Notes: a model not told the origin generated them from the sequence alone. A stretch of 10,954 nt of DNA from Treponema sp. (GCA_017453705.1 JAFTEK010000021.1:1-10954); one strand, 5' to 3'; counted from the stretch's first letter, positions 1-6,230 are shown. Numbers and translations: made by a program.

Positions 1-1
1 C

Positions 2-550
2 CTCGGAGTGTATGCTGGTGCATATTCAGATAACTGTACATGCTGTACAGCTATACCTGCAAGTACGAGTGCCATTAACGGAACAGGTTCTGCCGCCACT
101 GTGAACAACAAGAGTAATATCAGTGGAACAGGCTCTGCGGCTACTGTGACCAACAAGAGCAATATCAGCGGAACAGGCTCTGCGGCTACTGTTAACAACA
201 AGAGTCTCATCAGTGGAACAGGCTCTGCGGCTACCGTGAGCAACAAGAGCGCAATCAGCGGAGCGGGTGCTGCTGCTACCGTGGCAAACAAGAGCGCAAT
301 CAGCGGGGCAAAGAGTGCTGCTGCTGTGACCAACAAGAGTGCAATCAGCGGAACCGGCTCTACAGCTGCCGTGACCAACAGGAGTGCAATCAGTGGATCT
401 GGCTCTGCGGCTACTGTGAGCAACAGGAGTGCAATCAGTGGATCCGGCTCTGCGGCTGCTGTGAGCAACAGGAGTAATATTAGCGGTGGCTCGCCGGCGG
501 CTGCTATCGGAAGCTCCAGTGCTATAAAGGGCTGCACTTGCTGCAATTAA
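2..550 (+). CDS. Cys-capped 15-residue repeat protein, 5' end outside window
   Basis: The reading frame is open to the window edge. The first possible start inside is GTG at 8, but it has no spaced Shine-Dalgarno, so the N-terminus probably lies upstream. Counting from that GTG there are 180 residues. Residues 10-13 are Cys-Thr-Cys-Cys, residues 21-170 are exactly ten 15-residue units (consensus S-A-I-S-G-T-G-S-A-A-T-V-T-N-K), and the protein ends with a half unit and a second Cys-Thr-Cys-Cys at 176-179 plus Asn. The repeats contain no aromatic residue and no Cys. Ile at position 3 and Val at 12 are nearly fixed, a spacing compatible with a beta-solenoid (inference). The last residue of the unit is Lys in units 1-6 and Arg in units 7-9. 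I do not recognise the family. An extracellular or surface structural protein is plausible, with the Cys clusters acting in disulfide or metal capping, but no function is shown. Confidence 0.72.
   Translation, partial: LGVYAGAYSDNCTCCTAIPASTSAINGTGSAATVNNKSNISGTGSAATVTNKSNISGTGSAATVNNKSLISGTGSAATVSNKSAISGAGAAATVANKSAISGAKSAAAVTNKSAISGTGSTAAVTNRSAISGSGSAATVSNRSAISGSGSAAAVSNRSNISGGSPAAAIGSSSAIKGCTCCN
68..517 (+). repeat. 45-bp tandem coding repeat, ten copies
   Basis: Ten in-frame 45-bp units encode the 15-residue repeats. Units 2 to 4 are almost identical at DNA level across the core GGAACAGGCTCTGCGGCTAC, while units 5, 6 and 10 have diverged. This fits expansion by recombination or slippage with later drift, and copy number may vary between strains (inference). 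Every unit keeps the frame, so selection on the protein is likely. Confidence 0.9.
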
Positions 551-573
551 TTAGTTATTGATGTGATTTTGTG

Positions 574-605
574 GGGAACTTCCTTTGAGGGAGTTCCCTT
601 TTTTT
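574..605 (+). terminator. Rho-independent terminator of the repeat-protein gene
   Basis: The arms GGGAACTTCC (574-583) and GGGAGTTCCC (589-598) form a 10-bp stem with one G-T wobble and the loop TTTGA. A run of seven T follows, then more T-rich sequence. It lies 24 bp after the stop codon and separates this gene from the next promoter. Confidence 0.93.
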
Positions 606-613
606 GTTTTTTG

Positions 614-642
614 TTGATTTTTTTCTCTGCTGCTTATATAAT
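614..642 (+). promoter_or_regulatory. Sigma-70-type promoter of the outer-membrane protein gene
   Basis: The -35 box TTGATT (614-619) is separated by 17 bp from a perfect -10 TATAAT (637-642). The -10 ends 36 nt before the ATG at 679, so the predicted transcript has a leader of about 30 nt carrying the ribosome binding site. It starts immediately after the preceding terminator. Confidence 0.75.
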
Positions 643-664
643 CTATGTTATTCTTATTGCATGG

Positions 665-672
665 AAAGGAGG
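665..672 (+). promoter_or_regulatory. Ribosome binding site AAAGGAGG that fixes the start at 679
   Basis: AAAGGAGG sits 6 nt before ATG 679. It rules out the longer frame beginning at TTG 604, whose first residues would lie across the promoter and T-tract. It is the strongest Shine-Dalgarno in the window. Confidence 0.9.
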
Positions 673-678
673 AAGGAT

Positions 679-1806
679 ATGAATATAAGGAAACTTTTTA
701 CCCTTTTTATGGCGACCGCATTGGCAGGGGTTGTTTGTGCCGAAAATGTCACGCTCGTTGATTGTGATGGAAACAAGGTGACGGTGGACTTGCCTTCCGA
801 GGTCGTTAAGGTAATCAATGATAACTATTCAGAAGTACAGAGTGAGCTGGTAGCTAACAAGGTTTCTGCTGCTACAATACTTGATGTTTCTGCCAAGGTG
901 AATGAAGCTTATGGAAAGCTCGGTGATTATGGGCTTAAGACGGCAAATCCCATCACTGATGCAGAGGATGGCTTGAATGAGCTTTGTGATTCCTTGGTGG
1001 ACGTTGTTCCTGACTCCCAGATGCAGCAGAACGTCTGGGCAAAGGCATGGCTGGGAGAGATGTTTCATATCGGCGGCGGCATTAACACCGGCATATCCTT
1101 TATGAACATAAGCAGCCTGATAGATGCTGCCAAGGCTCTGGGCATTAGTGCGGACGGCATTCCGACTTCCATTCCGTTCCCGACTGTGACTTCTGACATA
1201 AGGGTGAGCCTTCCTTTTTTCCCGCTCGACATAGGCGCGACAGCTTCTTTCCTGGACAGCAGTAAGTTTTCTGGAGTTTCTGAGATTCTGAATGATTTTT
1301 CATTGGAATTTTACAATTTTGGATTTGATGTCCGCTATCCCTTGATAAAGAAGGGGCCTCTTAACTCAATCCTTTCGCTCGGTGGCGGATTCTATTATTC
1401 CAAGGGCGGCATTTATTTGAAGGATGATGAGGCTTCTGCTTCATTGGATTACAAGGCCGCGACTTTCAAGATTGATGCCCAGTATTCTCTTAAGCTTGCT
1501 GTCTTGGTACCCTTTGTCGGAGCCAGGGTTGCCTTCACGCAGGCCAGTTCTGATTGGGAAATCGATGTTAACTGGAAAGAGCTTTATTCCGATGAGTCCA
1601 GCTACATAGGCATGGCTCAGGACTGGGGAATTTTGCCGACCAAGTTCTCTGGAGGGGCAAACTGTTCCTTTACTGAGAGCATACGCCCCCAGCTTTACGG
1701 AGGAATTGGTCTGGACGTCCTGTGCTTTGACATAACCGCCAGCGGTTGTTTTGATTTCAACACGATGATTCCTTCGGTGGCCTTTAGCATGAGGCTTTCT
1801 TTCTGA
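679..1806 (+). CDS. Exported outer-membrane beta-barrel protein
   Basis: The 375-residue product starts with a clear signal peptide: Asn-Ile-Arg-Lys, then a hydrophobic stretch, and a likely signal peptidase I site after Val-Cys-Ala (residue 21). Residues about 25-125 are polar and look helical. From about residue 128 to the end there are alternating Gly/aromatic amphipathic strands, and the protein ends in Arg-Leu-Ser-Phe. A C-terminal Phe is the usual outer-membrane barrel (BAM recognition) signature. The protein is therefore probably inserted in the outer membrane with a periplasmic N-terminal segment. Its specific role, porin or adhesin, is unknown. Cys20 could suggest a lipoprotein, but the residues before it (Gly-Val-Val) are a poor lipobox. 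It is a single gene between its own promoter and a 3' hairpin. Confidence 0.82.
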   Translation: MNIRKLFTLFMATALAGVVCAENVTLVDCDGNKVTVDLPSEVVKVINDNYSEVQSELVANKVSAATILDVSAKVNEAYGKLGDYGLKTANPITDAEDGLNELCDSLVDVVPDSQMQQNVWAKAWLGEMFHIGGGINTGISFMNISSLIDAAKALGISADGIPTSIPFPTVTSDIRVSLPFFPLDIGATASFLDSSKFSGVSEILNDFSLEFYNFGFDVRYPLIKKGPLNSILSLGGGFYYSKGGIYLKDDEASASLDYKAATFKIDAQYSLKLAVLVPFVGARVAFTQASSDWEIDVNWKELYSDESSYIGMAQDWGILPTKFSGGANCSFTESIRPQLYGGIGLDVLCFDITASGCFDFNTMIPSVAFSMRLSF

Positions 1807-1810
1807 AAAA

Positions 1811-1846
1811 AAGGGCGGATGCAAGCCTTGCCTAGCGTCCGCCCTT
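1811..1846 (+). terminator. Hairpin after the outer-membrane protein gene, probable terminator
   Basis: AAGGGCGGATGC (1811-1822) pairs with GCGTCCGCCCTT (1835-1846) over 12 bp with one wobble and a 12-nt loop. It begins 4 nt after the stop codon. The downstream U-tract is poor on the plus strand (CTTATGC). On the minus strand the stem is followed by a run of T (complement of A 1806-1812), so it would terminate antisense transcription better than sense. The loop also contains the -35 box of the next gene. Confidence 0.65.
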
Positions 1847-1856
1847 ATGCTATAAT
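1828..1856 (+). promoter_or_regulatory. Extended -10 promoter embedded in the terminator hairpin
   Basis: The -35 TTGCCT (1828-1833) lies in the hairpin loop. A 17-bp spacer leads to TATAAT (1851-1856), preceded by TG at 1848-1849, which is a full extended -10 element. The -10 ends 9 nt before the GTG start at 1866, so transcription should begin at or within a few bases of the start codon. It probably drives the three genes from 1866 to 4316. Confidence 0.7.
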
Positions 1857-1865
1857 ATCCTAATC

Positions 1866-2675
1866 GTGGACAATGATAAGATAAAGGATATGCTCTTGGA
1901 CATACAGGAGTCCAAGCTTGACTTTTCCGTGGTTCAGTCTGGCAAAGAGAGCAAACGTGTGAACGGTCTCTACAAACCCGATACACGGGAAATAATCCTT
2001 CATAATAAGAATTTCAAGACTGACAATCAGCTTGTGTACACGGCTGTCCACGAATATGCCCATCATATCATAAACGAAGAGCAGATAGAGGCCAACGGTG
2101 GCCGGGAACCTCCGCATCAGATGCGCTGCCATACCCGCTATTTCTGGGCAAAGTTTGAGTCCCTGCTTGAGATAGCGGAGAAGAAGGGCTATTACAGCCT
2201 GGAGATTTCAGATTCCCCGGAACTGGAGGCTTTGACCAAGGAAATCCGTGAAAAGTATATAGCCCGGAATGGGCAGCTGATGATAGAATTCGGCAGAGCC
2301 CTTGTGAGGGCGCAGTCTTTGTGCGAGCAGGCCAACATACGCTACGAGGACTATATTGACAGGGTTCTCCAGCTGCCGCGCAATACCGCCCGCTCTATGC
2401 AGCGTGTCAGTACCCTCAGGGATGAGGATGCTGTGATGGGATTTGACAATATGAAGATTGTCGCCGGAACCAGCAAGGCTGATGAGCGTGCCAGGATAAC
2501 AGAGGCTATAAAGGCCGGAAAGAGTCCTGATTCTGTCATTGCGATGATGAAGAGAAAATCCAAGGAGATAGATCCTAAGGAAAAACTTGAAAAGGAGCGG
2601 GAGCGGCTGACAAGAACGATTAGCGAGCTTACCGCCAGGCTTGAATATGTGGAGGAAAGTCTTGCGAGTTTATAG
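1866..2675 (+). CDS. HEXXH zinc-peptidase-like protein with HTH-like region and coiled coil
   Basis: The 269-residue product has His-Glu-Tyr-Ala-His-His at 62-67, a gluzincin-type zinc motif. It is followed by His84 and by Cys88-His89 before an aromatic Tyr-Phe-Trp stretch, either of which could supply the third ligand as in SprT/WLM-like minimal peptidases (inference). Residues about 137-182 form helices ending in Leu-Pro-Arg-Asn-Thr-Ala-Arg-Ser-Met, which resembles the recognition-helix pattern of DUF3102/ParB-type HTH proteins. Residues about 207-230 continue in that style, and 236-266 is a charged coiled coil. There is no signal peptide, so the protein should be cytoplasmic. The start GTG 1866 lacks a Shine-Dalgarno and directly follows a promoter. 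ATG 1890 is the alternative, but AAAGG lies only 2 nt before it. It is the first gene of a probable operon. The biochemical role is unproven. Confidence 0.78.
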   Translation: MDNDKIKDMLLDIQESKLDFSVVQSGKESKRVNGLYKPDTREIILHNKNFKTDNQLVYTAVHEYAHHIINEEQIEANGGREPPHQMRCHTRYFWAKFESLLEIAEKKGYYSLEISDSPELEALTKEIREKYIARNGQLMIEFGRALVRAQSLCEQANIRYEDYIDRVLQLPRNTARSMQRVSTLRDEDAVMGFDNMKIVAGTSKADERARITEAIKAGKSPDSVIAMMKRKSKEIDPKEKLEKERERLTRTISELTARLEYVEESLASL

Positions 2676-3654
2676 TGTTGTATCAGCTGTTGTTTTTTCT
2701 GTCTTTCTTGTTTCCGCCGGTGCGGAAGGCGGAATGTGGGATATGTCCATGCCGACCATAGAGTCTCCGTCTTTAGGGACTGGCTTTTACACACCATCGG
2801 CTTCCGCCAGCCCCTTTATGTCTGGAAGGAGCAGCCAGTCAAGTGCGTCTGGTCAGTCTGCGGGCAGCTCCAGTTCTTCCCAGGCTAATTCTGGCAAGGC
2901 ATCTGATTCTTCGTCTGCTTCCGTCAAGGACTCGTCAAAATCCTCTTCTACTCTTTCCAGGACTTTGCAGAACAGTATATCCGCCCGCGATTTGGAGAAC
3001 TTGGACTCCCTGGGGCTATTGGGGGGGCTATCAGGAATCCTTTCTGAAGGCTACGGTTCTTCCCTTTACTCCTATGCTTCAAATTCATCTGCCCTTGCTG
3101 TGGACAGGACGGAGGAGACAAACAGGCTTTTGACCCGTGTCCTTGAGAAGATGGAAGAGATAAAGGAACAGGGGGATGTATCCCGTTCTTCTTCTGGGGC
3201 GACGCTGGTTTCTGATCAGGGCGAGGCTCCTGCGGATTCATCTGCTTCTGCGTCAAGTAATGGCACTTCTTCCCCTTCTGTCAAGAACAAATCTAGGCTC
3301 CTGCGTTTCGCTGTCAACGGATATAATGTTTTACGAACTTGCCGAACGGTATACATATCAGATGTTCAAGATGATGGTACATTCTTAGTTACCGGGGACA
3401 GGCGTTACATGAGTGACGGCCAGACCAGAACCGAGACATTCCATATCCTGTTCAGGACCAGGCCTGGTGTTTCGTCGCTGAGCGAGTATGATGCCGCCAC
3501 TGCTGTGACCCAGGACAGCTATAATCCCAACTCGTTTGTGTACCAGCTTTCTAAGAGGAGCAATATGATGGCCTCACGCACCGGCAACTTGGTTTCCATG
3601 AGGACAGAAGACCCTGACTGGCGGCTGGAGCTTTTGATAGACCTGGCTGAGTAG
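2662..3654 (+). CDS. Exported Ser-rich protein of unknown function
   Basis: I chose TTG 2662 because GGAGG (2651-2655) lies 6 nt upstream, the same spacing as at 679. ATG 2647 (335 residues, a more basic N-terminus) is the alternative and has no good ribosome site. Either start overlaps the end of the previous gene, so translation is likely coupled. From 2662 the product is 330 residues: a signal peptide with probable cleavage after Ala-Gly-Ala (residue 21), a very Ser/Ala-rich low-complexity linker at about 46-99, a helical middle containing Leu-Leu-Thr-Arg-Val-Leu-Glu-Lys (about 150-165), a second Ser-rich linker, and a compact C-terminal domain from about residue 209 to the end. The C-terminal domain is rich in beta-type sequence and looks conserved. 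No Cys lipobox and no barrel signature are seen, so a periplasmic location is likely. I do not recognise the family. Confidence 0.78.
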   Translation: MRVYSVVSAVVFSVFLVSAGAEGGMWDMSMPTIESPSLGTGFYTPSASASPFMSGRSSQSSASGQSAGSSSSSQANSGKASDSSSASVKDSSKSSSTLSRTLQNSISARDLENLDSLGLLGGLSGILSEGYGSSLYSYASNSSALAVDRTEETNRLLTRVLEKMEEIKEQGDVSRSSSGATLVSDQGEAPADSSASASSNGTSSPSVKNKSRLLRFAVNGYNVLRTCRTVYISDVQDDGTFLVTGDRRYMSDGQTRTETFHILFRTRPGVSSLSEYDAATAVTQDSYNPNSFVYQLSKRSNMMASRTGNLVSMRTEDPDWRLELLIDLAE

Positions 3655-3662
3655 GCGTTTAA

Positions 3663-4316
3663 GTGGAAGATAAGCTTGCGTCCGGGCTTGAAAAACTTGG
3701 ACTGCCTGTTTCAGAGACGCAGATATCTCGTCTTAGGCAATATGTCAGTATGGTCTTGGAGTTTAACAAGGGCTATAATCTGATGAAGGCCGCTGACGAG
3801 GATGAGATGGCTGCAAGTCATATACTGGACAGCCTGGCTCCTCTGGAACATATAAAAAGGCTTGCGGAGAACTCTCCTTCCAGCCCTCCGGTTCTTGCGG
3901 ACATAGGGAGTGGGGGAGGCTGTCCAGGCATACCGCTTGCTATAATGATGGATACTTTCCAGTTCACTCTTGTTGAGCGGATGGAAAAGCGGTCTGCTTT
4001 CCTGGATAGCGTTCGCACCAAGCTGGAGCTTGAGAATGTCACGGTATTGACATCCCAGGCAGAGAAAGTCGCTCCCAAAAGCTTTGATGTTGTTATTTTC
4101 CGTGCCTTCCATCCTTTTGACCAGAAAATTACAAGAATCCTGCTCTCGCTGGTTAAAGACGGCGGCTATATTGCTTCGTATAAGGCACGTTCACAAAAGA
4201 TTGCCGTTGAGATGGACTCCGTCAAGAATTTGATACCTGTCTACGAGAAGATTCCCCTGGCCGTTCCCTTCCTGGAGGATCACGAGCGCAATCTTGTGGT
4301 CGTGCGGAAACTTTAG
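3663..4316 (+). CDS. rsmG: 16S rRNA (guanine(527)-N7)-methyltransferase RsmG (GidB)
   Basis: RsmG transfers a methyl group from S-adenosylmethionine to N7 of G527 in the 530 loop of 16S rRNA; in other bacteria its loss gives low-level streptomycin resistance. The 217-residue product has the usual family length. It shows the N-terminal family signature Asn-Lys-Gly-Tyr-Asn-Leu (35-40) and His-Ile-Leu-Asp-Ser-Leu (53-58), then the SAM-binding loop Asp-Ile-Gly-Ser-Gly-Gly-Gly-Cys-Pro-Gly-Ile-Pro (80-91). The Arg-Ala-Phe segment corresponds to the family's conserved Arg-Ala motif. It starts at GTG 3663, 8 nt after the previous stop and without an obvious Shine-Dalgarno, so it is read as part of the operon. 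It is not beside mnmG or parAB as in many bacteria. Confidence 0.95.
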   Translation: MEDKLASGLEKLGLPVSETQISRLRQYVSMVLEFNKGYNLMKAADEDEMAASHILDSLAPLEHIKRLAENSPSSPPVLADIGSGGGCPGIPLAIMMDTFQFTLVERMEKRSAFLDSVRTKLELENVTVLTSQAEKVAPKSFDVVIFRAFHPFDQKITRILLSLVKDGGYIASYKARSQKIAVEMDSVKNLIPVYEKIPLAVPFLEDHERNLVVVRKL

Positions 4317-4352
4317 GCTGTTGCCTGTCTGTGGGGCTTCCGCCGCCGTAAA

Positions 4353-4470
4353 ATGGCTGCCGGCTTAGAATGGCCGTGGGCTTAAGATGCCATTGGCTCA
4401 AGATGGCTGCCTGCTTAAAATGGCTGCTGTCTCAAGATTGCTGTGGGCTAAAGATTGTTATCAGCTCAAA
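4353..4470. repeat. 17-bp degenerate tandem repeats, seven copies
   Basis: Units begin at 4353, 4370, 4387, 4403, 4420, 4437 and 4454. Six are 17 bp and one is 16 bp. The consensus on the plus strand is about ATGGCTGCTGGCTTAAG, best kept in units 1, 4 and 5 and decaying towards the downstream gene. The period is not a multiple of three and units carry TAA or TAG, so this is not coding. The array fills about half of the 232-bp spacer between rsmG (stop 4316) and the HD-GYP gene. No clear promoter or terminator is seen in the rest of that spacer. A protein-binding array or a simple minisatellite are both possible. Confidence 0.8.
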
Positions 4471-4548
4471 ATAGTTACTTGAGGGAAAAGCCTGTTTGTT
4501 TTCGGGATATGTGCCGAAAAAGAGGATATAGTAAAAGGTTTTATTTAT

Positions 4549-6171
4549 ATGCCCAAGAAAAAGAAACAACAGGTAAATCAGCTGGAAAGTTTAGGAGAGG
4601 ATGACGTGCTCAACTTGTCTACCATCAATGAGTCCTTCAGCATGGATGCCCTTGACAACTGGACTACTACAGTAGGTCTGGTGCAGTCCATCTTGAAGTT
4701 TGTGGAGGACGAAATTCCGTCCTGTTCCGTCCACCTGTTCTTCCATTCCGCAGACTTTCATGAGTACCGGGAGATTGACAAGGAGGGCATAACCTCCTTC
4801 TCGGATGATTCTCTTTTCATCGGCTGCCTTTCAATGGTGACAGAGCTGATTCCTGTGGAAAAGATGTTCTCTGATTTCCAGATTGATGACCCGATGATTT
4901 GCGAGGTGATAAAGACACTTTACTCAGGCCGTTATCTGGTTCCGATTGTCCACGGCTTTGACATGATAGCCTTCCTGCTCATCTGTGCCAAAGACCCGGA
5001 GGGTAAAGATGACATACTTACTGAAACAAACAAGGAAATGCTCAACCGCCTGTCAGCCAAGGTTCAGATAAACCTTTACGCGGCCTCAGTTGCAACCAGG
5101 GGGCAGAAGGAACTGCTCAGGATTGCGGAGTACCCGTTTGTCTTGCAAAAGCACGAGGATCTGAATGCCGTGAACACCAGCCTTTTCAATGACCTCAAGA
5201 AGGAGATTTCCTTTAACAGGGGCGTTGCATACAGGTATATTGATGCGGCACACAGCCTTTCACCTTTCGCGTATTATAAAATTGACGAGGACAAGGTTCC
5301 CAACTTGCGCGTGGGGGAGGGGATTTCCGGCCAGGTATTCCAAACCTGGAAGCCTGTCTTTGTTCCGGACAGGAAGGGGCATCCTGCCTACTCCATAATG
5401 AAAGAAGAGTCTTTCTTGGACGACTCCATAATCAGCGTGCCTTTTGGTACAAACCAGGAAAGGTTTGGTGTGATAACGATTTCGCGCCGGAAGAGCAACA
5501 ACAAGGAGTCATTCAGTCTGGAGCACCAGTATATGATGCAGATAGCGTCATCCTTCTTTGCCATTGAGACGATAAACCGCAAGCTTTACCAGCAGCTTGA
5601 GAACAACGAGATGCGTTTTGTAAAGGGGCTTACCCACACGCTGGAAGAAAAGGATAGGTATACGCAGGGACATTCAGACAGGGTTGCCAAGTACAGCGTT
5701 GCAATCGGCAAGAGGATGGGCTACGACCCGACAAGGCTCAAGCTGCTCAACTATGGTGCACAGCTGCATGACATAGGCAAGATAGGTATCTCTGATGACA
5801 TTATAAACAAGCCGGACAAGCTGTCTGACGAAGAATTCAAGACGATAAAGAACCATACGGACTTGGGCTACAACATCCTTGCCGCAAATCCATATTTTGA
5901 GAAGGTAAAGGACTTTGTTCTTTATCACCACGAGACTTTGGACGGCAAGGGATACCACCATATCTCTGGTGATAAGATTCCTGAGGAAGCGATGGTAATA
6001 AGCTGCGCTGACATCTATGACGCATTGACTTCAGATCGCTCGTATCGGAAGGCCTTGGAGCGTAAGCAGGCTTTGCAGATTCTTGCGACGAACATAGGCA
6101 CGCACTTTACACAGGAGATTTACGATGCCTTTGTGCAGTATTTGAATGACGATGCTCCGACTGAAGCGTAG
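4549..6171 (+). CDS. GAF / HD-GYP cyclic-di-GMP phosphodiesterase-type regulator
   Basis: The 540-residue cytoplasmic protein starts with a Lys-rich tail. Residues about 25-190 look like a degenerate GAF-type sensor fold (Leu-Val-Pro-Ile strand near 140). Residues about 200-345 are a recognisable GAF domain (Val-Gly-Glu-Gly-Ile-Ser-Gly, then Ser-Val-Pro-Phe and Gly-Val-Ile-Thr-Ile-Ser-Arg). A helical linker follows, then the HD-GYP domain from about 360. The expected metal ligands are present: His407-Asp408, His436, His460-His461 and Asp488, with Asp-Ala-Leu-Thr-Ser-Asp-Arg at 491-497. The GYP triad is Gly-Tyr-His (468-470), so Pro is replaced. The family hydrolyses cyclic-di-GMP to pGpG/GMP and so affects motility and surface behaviour. 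The signal sensed is unknown. AAAAGG lies 10 nt before the ATG. The gene appears monocistronic. Confidence 0.9.
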   Translation: MPKKKKQQVNQLESLGEDDVLNLSTINESFSMDALDNWTTTVGLVQSILKFVEDEIPSCSVHLFFHSADFHEYREIDKEGITSFSDDSLFIGCLSMVTELIPVEKMFSDFQIDDPMICEVIKTLYSGRYLVPIVHGFDMIAFLLICAKDPEGKDDILTETNKEMLNRLSAKVQINLYAASVATRGQKELLRIAEYPFVLQKHEDLNAVNTSLFNDLKKEISFNRGVAYRYIDAAHSLSPFAYYKIDEDKVPNLRVGEGISGQVFQTWKPVFVPDRKGHPAYSIMKEESFLDDSIISVPFGTNQERFGVITISRRKSNNKESFSLEHQYMMQIASSFFAIETINRKLYQQLENNEMRFVKGLTHTLEEKDRYTQGHSDRVAKYSVAIGKRMGYDPTRLKLLNYGAQLHDIGKIGISDDIINKPDKLSDEEFKTIKNHTDLGYNILAANPYFEKVKDFVLYHHETLDGKGYHHISGDKIPEEAMVISCADIYDALTSDRSYRKALERKQALQILATNIGTHFTQEIYDAFVQYLNDDAPTEA

Positions 6172-6189
6172 CTTCGCTACGCTTCAGTC
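6159..6189 (+). other. 14-bp perfect hairpin spanning the HD-GYP stop codon
   Basis: GACTGAAGCGTAGC (6159-6172) pairs perfectly with GCTACGCTTCAGTC (6176-6189) around the loop TTC. The last codons and the TAG stop (6169-6171) lie in the left arm. There is no T-tract directly after it. It may protect the mRNA 3' end or assist the terminator that follows 3 nt later. Confidence 0.75.
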
Positions 6190-6192
6190 AAT

Positions 6193-6230
6193 GACCCGCC
6201 CGGTTCCATACTGGGTGGGTCGCATTTTTT
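6193..6230 (+). terminator. Rho-independent terminator of the HD-GYP gene
   Basis: GACCCGCCC (6193-6201) pairs with GGGTGGGTC (6213-6221) over 9 bp with one G-T wobble, followed by CGCA and six T (6225-6230). It faces the converging minus-strand genes. Confidence 0.88.

Noticed and set aside
34..50. Perfect 7-bp inverted repeat CTGTACA-TGC-TGTACAG
   Set aside because: It encodes the first Cys-Thr-Cys-Cys-Thr motif, so the symmetry is explained by codon repetition (TGT ACA twice); no evidence of an operator inside the gene.
68..517. CRISPR-like or phage repeat array
   Set aside because: Units are contiguous, in frame and lack unique spacers; this is a protein repeat.
604..678. Longer start (TTG 604) for the outer-membrane protein
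   Set aside because: It would translate the promoter region, and the added residues break the signal peptide; AAAGGAGG points to ATG 679.
736..741. Lipoprotein signal at Cys20 of the outer-membrane protein
   Set aside because: The residues before Cys are Gly-Val-Val, not a lipobox, while Val-Cys-Ala is a good signal peptidase I site and the C-terminus is barrel-like.
1441..1986. 181-residue minus-strand frame across 1441-1986
   Set aside because: It crosses the terminator hairpin and two real plus-strand genes, and its composition is not protein-like.
4353..4470. Plasmid-type origin iterons
   Set aside because: Unit length is suggestive, but there is no Rep gene, AT-rich unwinding region or DnaA box in view.
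4496..4532. Promoter for the HD-GYP gene using TTGTTT and TATAGT
   Set aside because: The two boxes are 25 bp apart, too far for sigma-70, and no -35 lies at 16-18 bp from TATAGT.
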